Shown in pieces: positions 57,995 through 64,000 of a DNA stretch of 64,000 nucleotides; the first letter of the stretch is position 1; the number at the start of each line of letters is the position of its first letter. A program made the position numbers and the translations under genes. Origin of the DNA: Paramyrothecium sp. XJ0827. Its lineage: Eukaryota > Ascomycota > Sordariomycetes > Hypocreales > Stachybotryaceae. Where the stretch lies: NCBI GenBank assembly GCA_020881915.1, contig JAJFPB010000004.1, forward strand, positions 2,108,001 to 2,172,000, read 5' to 3'. The notes beneath the pieces were generated by a model. The model saw nothing but the letters and a program-made list of their open reading frames with translations, had not been told where the DNA came from and did no database searches.

Positions 57995-60900
57995 GTTCTC
58001 CGAGGTCGTGTTGATGGAGCCGGAGTTTAAAAGGACGGACGCTGATTATTTTTGCGCGTGCAATAATGGATGATACAGGCACAAGTTTGGACTATATCAA
58101 GAGCTTCAGAGAGAGGAAACTTTTGGCCGCAGCTAATAAACCAGGATAGATTGTCTTGTTTTTGTTGCACTGTTCGTTCCGCCATGCTTTTCGTGTCCAT
58201 CTGCAATCCGCTGAACTGAATGTCAGAGGCTTGTTTTGACGACACCCGACATAATGCTCCACTAAGATCCATAGTAAGGCCGACGCAATTACAGCAGACA
58301 AATTCTGGCAGGGGTTACGCCCTTGGAGGAAATAAGGGGTTCGTGAAACAGAGGGCGAGGGTGGCCAGAACGAGGAGATGGCTGCTTCTAGACGCTTTCT
58401 AGATCTGGGTGCTGCAGATTGTTTTGGGCAGTTTTAGTGGGTGGCCCTGGTCCATGCCAGCGGGACGTATTCCGATGGCGTGCACAGACTGACTAAGGTA
58501 AGGTACCTTACCGAATGAGCCAACCATGTGTGGTGCTGGTGAAACACCCGTTGATGCGGTGCTGAGCGAGGACACAGCAGATTGCATAGCCTTTCATCGC
58601 TGATGGCAGCCAGCTGCCGTTGATGACGTGCACACGTTTGATCGGATGCGCATCGCGCCCAATACGTGCCGGGCACGAGAAAGGACCGTCATCTCCTTTC
58701 TCACTGCTTGCATGCTCGGGCTAACGGGGAGGGAGCAAGCGATTGCCAGCAGCTGACGCCATTGGCGAAACCACACGCATGCAGGTAGATTAGATTCATC
58801 ATTCATTCTGCGCTTCTGCAAGACGGGAAAGCCCTGTAATTAGATACATGCACCGTTTGGGCGCTGCTTACATGCATGTGCAGACATTTTCGGAGCCCTA
58901 CAAGGGGGAGAAGTGGAAAAGGGAAGAAAAAACGATGGATCTTGTTCTTACAGGCCAACCAAGACATTTGGGATCGGGCACTCCGGGGGCTTGCATGAGA
59001 TGCTGCCTGTAACGGCGCTAAATGCAATGGTACCCGTGTGCTGCTTGATCCAGGAGCTAGAGCTCGAGCTGGAGCTCGATGAGATCGAAGGCCATTAATC
59101 CCGCCGAGGTCGAGCTTAGGGAGGAGCACCGCACGTCAGAGGGGGGAGATCAATTTCCGGCAACCCAAAAGTTTCCGGATGGAGGCTCGAAGCGAGACCA
59201 CTGCTGTGTCCGCCGACTAAGGCAAGGTTGAGATGCACTGGAGAATCGCGCAGATAAAAATAAACAAGATGTGCTGTACTACGTACGCAAGCAGCCGAGC
59301 AATTAGGTACCGTAATTTAGACGTCAGACTTCTTCTAGAGCAACCTTACCCGCTGGGTGATGAAACCCGAACTCTGGCCCACCCAAGTGTCGGGCTTTGG
59401 ATGGGGCGGCGGAGGAGGCAGAGGAGGGTGAGAAGGATCCGACGCTGCCTCCCGCTGTCCTGATGCGCCGCCTTGCGAGGGGTGCCCTCCGGCGCGGTAC
59501 AACTGAGGCACGTACTGTAGGGGGGGCCCGCAAATGAATGAACGTCAGGACATTGAGAAGGTACTCACCTGATTGATGATGCCCAATCCTAAGGTAGCGA
59601 GCACCTCACAAACTTACCTTTCTACTGACCGGTCCTCGTAACTGAGGCATGTACCTTATTACCTTGCCTACCTACGGTATCTTACCTGACCTAAGGTACT
59701 TCACCTCTTGTGATAGGTATGACCTGCCCGCCTTACGTTAGCTCCGAAAGCATTAGAATTTTTAGTCTTGCACATCCCTCCCAGCCCGGTGGAGGAGCCC
59801 CACTGCACACCCGCTGGGCTGGGGCCCATTGGTGGCCTGTGCGCATTTCCGGGTCATCTGCGTTTTAGGGGCCTTGAATGCTTCCCTGTCTCCTCCGGCG
59901 TTGTATCCATCGTGGCGCTAACCGCTCCCCCGACAGGAGCACACACACACACGCACGTAAGTACATGACGGCCGAGGAAGTCGATGGAGGACGGGTAGCT
60001 CGAGGGACACGGGAGCATGGAACCTGCTGCTTCTTTCTCTTGCAAACACTTTAAATCAAAGGGTACGTACCAAAGACAAAGGAAATAGCTCAGGCACGGG
60101 CGTCGAGGGGCCTCGATATCGTTCCCAGCAAGACGCACGTGCTGGTGCTGATGCATGTACGGAACTGAGCGGAGCAGATGCTGTATCTGTGCTACCACAA
60201 GAGTACCTTGCCCTGCCGACGGACCTTAGCTTTAATTATAGGTAGGTACCTTGCCCGTGGCAGAAGCACAGGCCGCCCCGATCGCTTCTGCAAGTGTTCT
60301 ACGCTGCTTGCTCTGCTCGCCTTCCTGTTGTTTGCAGTGGTACTATTGGATGCAACCACCACGCGCCACCGCGAGCCAAGTTCCCTCCCACAAACATCTT
60401 CAAAGTTCAACCTTTGTCACCAGCGTCATCCGTTGTGTTTTTTCGGTTTCCTTGACCTTGGGCGCCCCCGAGAACCCAACCATGCTCATCACTTAGCATC
60501 TCTCCATCGTCAATTCAGCTACTTGACATCATTCCGACCAAGCGCCCAGTCGGACTGACGCCCACTCTATCCTACACCCCCTGGCCGCACAAACCACAAG
60601 TAGATCCTCCCCGCGAAAAAGCAACCGCAACGAAACCCTGCGAGCTGCCCCACGTCGAGCTTCCACGATCGTTTCCACCCGGCCCAACTGTCCGTGGTCC
60701 ATTCTCTTCCTCCTGTCCGCTGCATCACCATTTTCCTGGCCGCCTGCTGGCCCCATCACGCCCGCAATCGAGCTTGGTGCCAGTACCTCCCAACAGCCCG
60801 TACAGCTGCCGCTACCGGGGCTTGTCGGATCCGATCTCACGTCACTTTCTCTGCTGGCTTGCAGAGTCATCGCCGCCGTCCAAGGAGCTCTGGCCAACAA

Positions 60901-61353
60901 CGCACGCGACACGTCCCTCCAGAACGCTTTTGTCCTGGCAAGTCGCGCACGTAGTACCAGATGAGGACCTGAGCTGGGGGAGAGTCCGGCAAACTTGTCT
61001 CTCATAGACCGACGACATTGGCGGGGGAGGCGGCAAAATATCCGAGACAAGTGACGTTCGGCTCCCGATTGGGCCTTTCACGGCAACCATAGTCCACAAC
61101 GAGGTCGCAGCACGATATTGATACCTTCGACTGTCGCGTGATTATTCTCCTTGGCTGGCAGCTTGAGCTGTGCTTAGGCAGTGCGGAGACCGGGCACATC
61201 GTCACGTTTGCACGTGTGGTCCAACACACGTCTCGGGAAGTAAATCCGTCCTAGCGTGGACGCAGCGTTCCGTCAGGCAGAGCCAGAACCCAGGCGTTTA
61301 CTGCAGCCCAAGGATCATCGCTTCTACGTGCCACAACCGGGACGTACTCGACT
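57995..61353. other. intergenic, 3.4 kb
   Basis: Between ILV1 and the F-box gene in tandem. It contains a GGTAAGGTACCTTACC palindromic element at 58496-58511, a dense cluster at 59648-59706, and a GGTAGGTACCTTG element at about 60240. From about 60540 the sequence becomes C/T-rich and probably holds the promoter and long leader of the F-box gene. No supported gene was found. Confidence 0.5.
59648..59706. repeat. dense TACCTT / GGTACT cluster
   Basis: In about 60 bases: GTACCTTATTACCTTGCCTA, then CCTACGGTATCTTACCTGAC and CTAAGGTACTTCACC. It belongs to the dispersed family described at 6811-6885 and 28018-28065. Confidence 0.5.
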
Positions 61354-64000
61354 ATGCCGGCGACCATGAGGCGAGGGCGGTCGCCCAGCTCGCCTTCACC
61401 CTACAGAGCCTTGGCGCACCATCAACAGGCACATTCGAATGCGGTTGCGACGGACTCGGTCTCTGTGATTCGGTCTTTCAACGTCGACACAAACCCAACT
61501 CGACCGATGCGACCTTCTCCACTCACAGCCTCCACGATCAGAGACATGCCACTCGATCTTGTCGATCGAATAAGGTCCTTTCCTCTATTCCTTTCCGCCC
61601 CCGAAGAATTCCTTGTTGCGATTGGGAACCATCTGAAGCCGCAAATACATGGCCCAAATGACCATATCGTCACAGAAGGTGATGACGCCAAGGCAATGTA
61701 CTGGCTTGTCCGAGGCGTAGTCGCAGTCACCTCCCGCGATGGAGAGGCCGTCTATGCCGAGCTCAAGCCTGGGGCCTTCTTTGGTGAAATCGGCGTCCTC
61801 ATGAATATGCCGAGAACAGCTACGATTGTGTCACGCACGAAATGTCTCCTTCTTGTTCTTAAGAAGGAGGATTTGCATGCTGTCATGCCAAAGTTTCCTG
61901 ACATGGAGAAGGCGATTCGCCACGAGGCGCAAGAGCGGTTGAATCTGCTCAAAAAGAAGAGGCAGGAAACCGGTGCGAGTGTCAAATCCTCCAAAGGAGA
62001 ATTTACGGCACGAGAAGCTGCTCCTGGTGAAGTGTCCAAGGGAGAGAGCGGTGCTATACGGGACGGTGCAGTAGTGAACTCGAAGAAACGAAAATCTCCC
62101 AGCCCCGGCATCATCGAGGATCCTGCAGCCGGCAGTGCCATCGGCAGTGGGTTAGTCAACATTCGCCAGACCCTCAAAGAGCTTCCGCTCTTCTCGACGC
62201 TTCCTCCAGACATCCTCCATTTCCTAGGCTTAAGCGCCCAGCCTAAAACCTACCATCCCTTCACCGACATCATACAGCAGGGAAGTAAGGGGAATGAAAT
62301 CTTCTTCATCGTCAGGGGCGAGGCGGAGGTAATTCACGAGGAGGAAAAGGTGTCGGAGAGAACGGAGGGTGGTACCCGCTCAATCCAAAGAAGGCCGAGA
62401 TTAAAGTCCGGGCAGTATTTCGGCGAGGTGGCGAGCTTGGGGTTGTCTCGGGGTCGAACTGCTACTGTGCGGTCCATCACCACCGTGGAATGTCTCATGA
62501 TACCAGGGGATGCGCTCGATGAGCTTTGGAGGCGCTGCCCCCCGGATATCAAATCGCAGGTCGAAAAGACGGCACATGCGCGTTACAAAAACCCCTTGGA
62601 CGATGTTGATATGCTCGATGTCGAGGGAAAAGTGAAGGCCAGGTCGGATCCCTCCACCCCTACGATAGCAGGCCAGCCTTCTTTACCTCACGTCACATTC
62701 ACGACGCCGTCGAAGCCCAACTCACCCTGCAAGGACGACTCAGACATCATGGAACGCAAAGATCCAGACCCTTTCCTTAGTGTCGATATGGAAAATATCA
62801 GAAGTAGACGGCGCCACTCGATCGCACCTCCGACTCCTCAGATAGAAACATCCACTCCGAAGACCAATGGGCTACATTCTCACCTCGTCGATATCACGCC
62901 CATCAAGTTCGCATATACCCAAATGTCCGCCGACTCACAGACGCCGCCCGAGTCTGATGTTCCCGCCAAGCGAGTGCGGACGCTTCCAAGTCGACCGCAT
63001 GGTGCTCAAATGCCGTCCCTGTCGGATGACATTCTCATTCAAATCTTTAGACACTTCGATGTCGGTGAACTGCTTTGCCTCAGGCGGGTCAGCAACCACT
63101 GGCGCAAGATTCTCACAACATCGCCGAGGCTCTGCACAGAGGTCGACTTGTCCACATACAACCGCAAGGTCACCGACTATATTCTAGTACATATCCTCGC
63201 GCCGTTCATCGGAACTCGTGCGCTGATTGTGGACCTGAACAACTGTTTTCACATCACAGACGAAGGGTTCTCTGCGCTATGGAAGAAATGTGGAAAGAAT
63301 GTGAGGTGCTGGCGAATGCGTTCTGTTTGGGATGTATCCGCGAATCAGATACTCGAGATGAGCGAAAACGCCAAGGAACTGGAAGAGGTGGACTGGAGCA
63401 ACTGTCGAAAAGTTGGAGACAACCTGCTGGGTCGAGTTGTTGGCTGGGTTGTTCCCGAGCCACCCCCACAGAACAAGCAGGTTGTCATTTCGAGCTCGTC
63501 GAGTAAGTCGCGCAGCAGCAAGTCACAGGCCAGCAGCCAGCAACAGAAACCCCAGAACATGCCCGCGCCAGGGACTGTGATCGGATGCCCGAGGTTGAAG
63601 AGATTGAATTTGTCGTACTGCAAGCACATCACAGACCGCTCAATGGCTCATCTCGCAGCCCACGCCTCGAATCGAATCCAGTCACTCTCTTTGACTCGCT
63701 GCACCTCGATCACGGATGCCGGTTTTCAGTCATGGGCTCAATTCAGGTTCGAGAAGCTGACGCATTTGTGTCTTGCCGACTGCACGTACCTTTCAGATAA
63801 TGCCATTGTGGCTCTCGCCAATGCAGCCAAGAGACTCACGCACCTGGATTTGTCTTTCTGCTGTGCACTCTCCGATACGGCAACAGAAGTGGTTGCGCTG
63901 GGTCTGCCACGACTCCGTGAGTTGAGGCTGGCATTCTGCGGCAGCGCTGTGAGCGACAGCAGCTTGGAAAGCGTGGCTTTGCATCTTAACGAGTTGGAGG
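61354..64000 (+). CDS. F-box/LRR protein with two cyclic-nucleotide-binding domains, 3' end outside window
   Basis: One open frame from ATG 61354 to the window end (882 codons seen), with no intron. Residues 1-65 are basic and Ser/Pro-rich. A first cNMP-binding fold spans about 78-200 (FPLFLSAPEEFLVAIGNHLK, then GAFFGEIGVLMNMPRTATI, a phosphate-binding cassette keeping FGE and the Arg). A Lys/Ser-rich linker follows, then a second cNMP fold at about 276-400 (LPLFSTLPPDILHFLGL, then GQYFGEVASLGLSRGRTATV). After a Pro/Ser-rich linker comes an F-box at about 552-590 (MPSLSDDILIQIFRHFDVGE), and from about 615 leucine-rich repeats of the cysteine-containing type (RLKRLNLSYCKHITDRSMAHL and further units). 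The F-box should bind Skp1 in an SCF ubiquitin ligase with the LRRs choosing substrates; the cNMP folds may sense cAMP or be structural. The start is the first ATG after an in-frame stop at 61252. Confidence 0.88.
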   Translation, partial: MPATMRRGRSPSSPSPYRALAHHQQAHSNAVATDSVSVIRSFNVDTNPTRPMRPSPLTASTIRDMPLDLVDRIRSFPLFLSAPEEFLVAIGNHLKPQIHGPNDHIVTEGDDAKAMYWLVRGVVAVTSRDGEAVYAELKPGAFFGEIGVLMNMPRTATIVSRTKCLLLVLKKEDLHAVMPKFPDMEKAIRHEAQERLNLLKKKRQETGASVKSSKGEFTAREAAPGEVSKGESGAIRDGAVVNSKKRKSPSPGIIEDPAAGSAIGSGLVNIRQTLKELPLFSTLPPDILHFLGLSAQPKTYHPFTDIIQQGSKGNEIFFIVRGEAEVIHEEEKVSERTEGGTRSIQRRPRLKSGQYFGEVASLGLSRGRTATVRSITTVECLMIPGDALDELWRRCPPDIKSQVEKTAHARYKNPLDDVDMLDVEGKVKARSDPSTPTIAGQPSLPHVTFTTPSKPNSPCKDDSDIMERKDPDPFLSVDMENIRSRRRHSIAPPTPQIETSTPKTNGLHSHLVDITPIKFAYTQMSADSQTPPESDVPAKRVRTLPSRPHGAQMPSLSDDILIQIFRHFDVGELLCLRRVSNHWRKILTTSPRLCTEVDLSTYNRKVTDYILVHILAPFIGTRALIVDLNNCFHITDEGFSALWKKCGKNVRCWRMRSVWDVSANQILEMSENAKELEEVDWSNCRKVGDNLLGRVVGWVVPEPPPQNKQVVISSSSSKSRSSKSQASSQQQKPQNMPAPGTVIGCPRLKRLNLSYCKHITDRSMAHLAAHASNRIQSLSLTRCTSITDAGFQSWAQFRFEKLTHLCLADCTYLSDNAIVALANAAKRLTHLDLSFCCALSDTATEVVALGLPRLRELRLAFCGSAVSDSSLESVALHLNELE

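Noticed and set aside
60178..60558. 126-codon frame with a hydrophobic stretch before the F-box gene
   Set aside because: No ATG in good context, no relative recognised, and it lies in the presumed promoter and leader of the next gene.
1..64000. Biosynthetic cluster, prophage, CRISPR or viral sequence
   Set aside because: Gene content is housekeeping-type fungal. No synthase genes, integrases, direct-repeat arrays or viral genes were found.

Overview
The window is a piece of nuclear chromosome from a filamentous ascomycete, most likely a Sordariomycete. The genes are spaced by 0.2-5.6 kb and interrupted by short introns (48-152 nt) with GTRAGT-type donors and CTRAC-type branch sites. The 5S rRNA genes are dispersed and look like those of Neurospora, and the products are fungal families (FAB1, MDM12, NOC2, PhoD-like, SnaD/Ppc89). 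I cannot name the species. No prokaryotic features, CRISPR arrays, viral genes or secondary-metabolite cluster were seen. Exon boundaries of spliced genes were worked out by hand from splice sites and reading frame and are given in the entries.

Layout. 1-8.1 kb: a Ser/Pro-rich protein of unknown function, a long gene-poor stretch, then a tiny CDC26 (anaphase-promoting complex) gene. 8.9-17.4 kb: on the minus strand, a Ted1/Cdc1-type GPI-remodelling phosphoesterase and a 1536-residue PhoD-like phosphatase, with two tandem 5S rRNA genes between them. 19.9-26 kb: a tail-anchored protein of unknown function, eIF4E, and a mitochondrial ACSF3-type acyl-CoA (malonyl-CoA) synthetase. 28.9-32.1 kb: a BolA family protein and an unassigned nuclear-looking protein. 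33-46.1 kb: a dense housekeeping block of FAB1 PI3P 5-kinase, ERMES subunit MDM12, ESCRT-I subunit VPS28 and ribosome-biogenesis factor NOC2. 46.4-47.9 kb: an AT-rich island with a tRNA-Arg(CCU) gene, next to a perfect 111-bp inverted repeat. 48.1-58 kb: a spindle-pole-body coiled-coil protein with a Cep57 domain, a secreted GH76 enzyme, a small PPxY protein and threonine deaminase. 61.4-64 kb: an F-box/LRR protein with two cyclic-nucleotide-binding domains, cut by the window end.

The genes do not form one pathway. FAB1, VPS28 and MDM12 serve membrane identity and contact sites (endosome/vacuole, ESCRT-I, ER-mitochondria). Ted1 and GH76 both relate to GPI-anchored and cell-wall mannoprotein handling. 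NOC2, eIF4E, the 5S genes and the tRNA serve translation.

The observations I rate highest are: (1) the perfect inverted repeat at 47299-47629, which duplicates the 5' end of a small Cys-rich reading frame head to head; (2) the two 5S genes, whose differences are almost all paired substitutions in one helix; (3) the cNMP-cNMP-F-box-LRR architecture; and (4) a GGTACC/AAGGTACCTT-type motif scattered through most long intergenic stretches.
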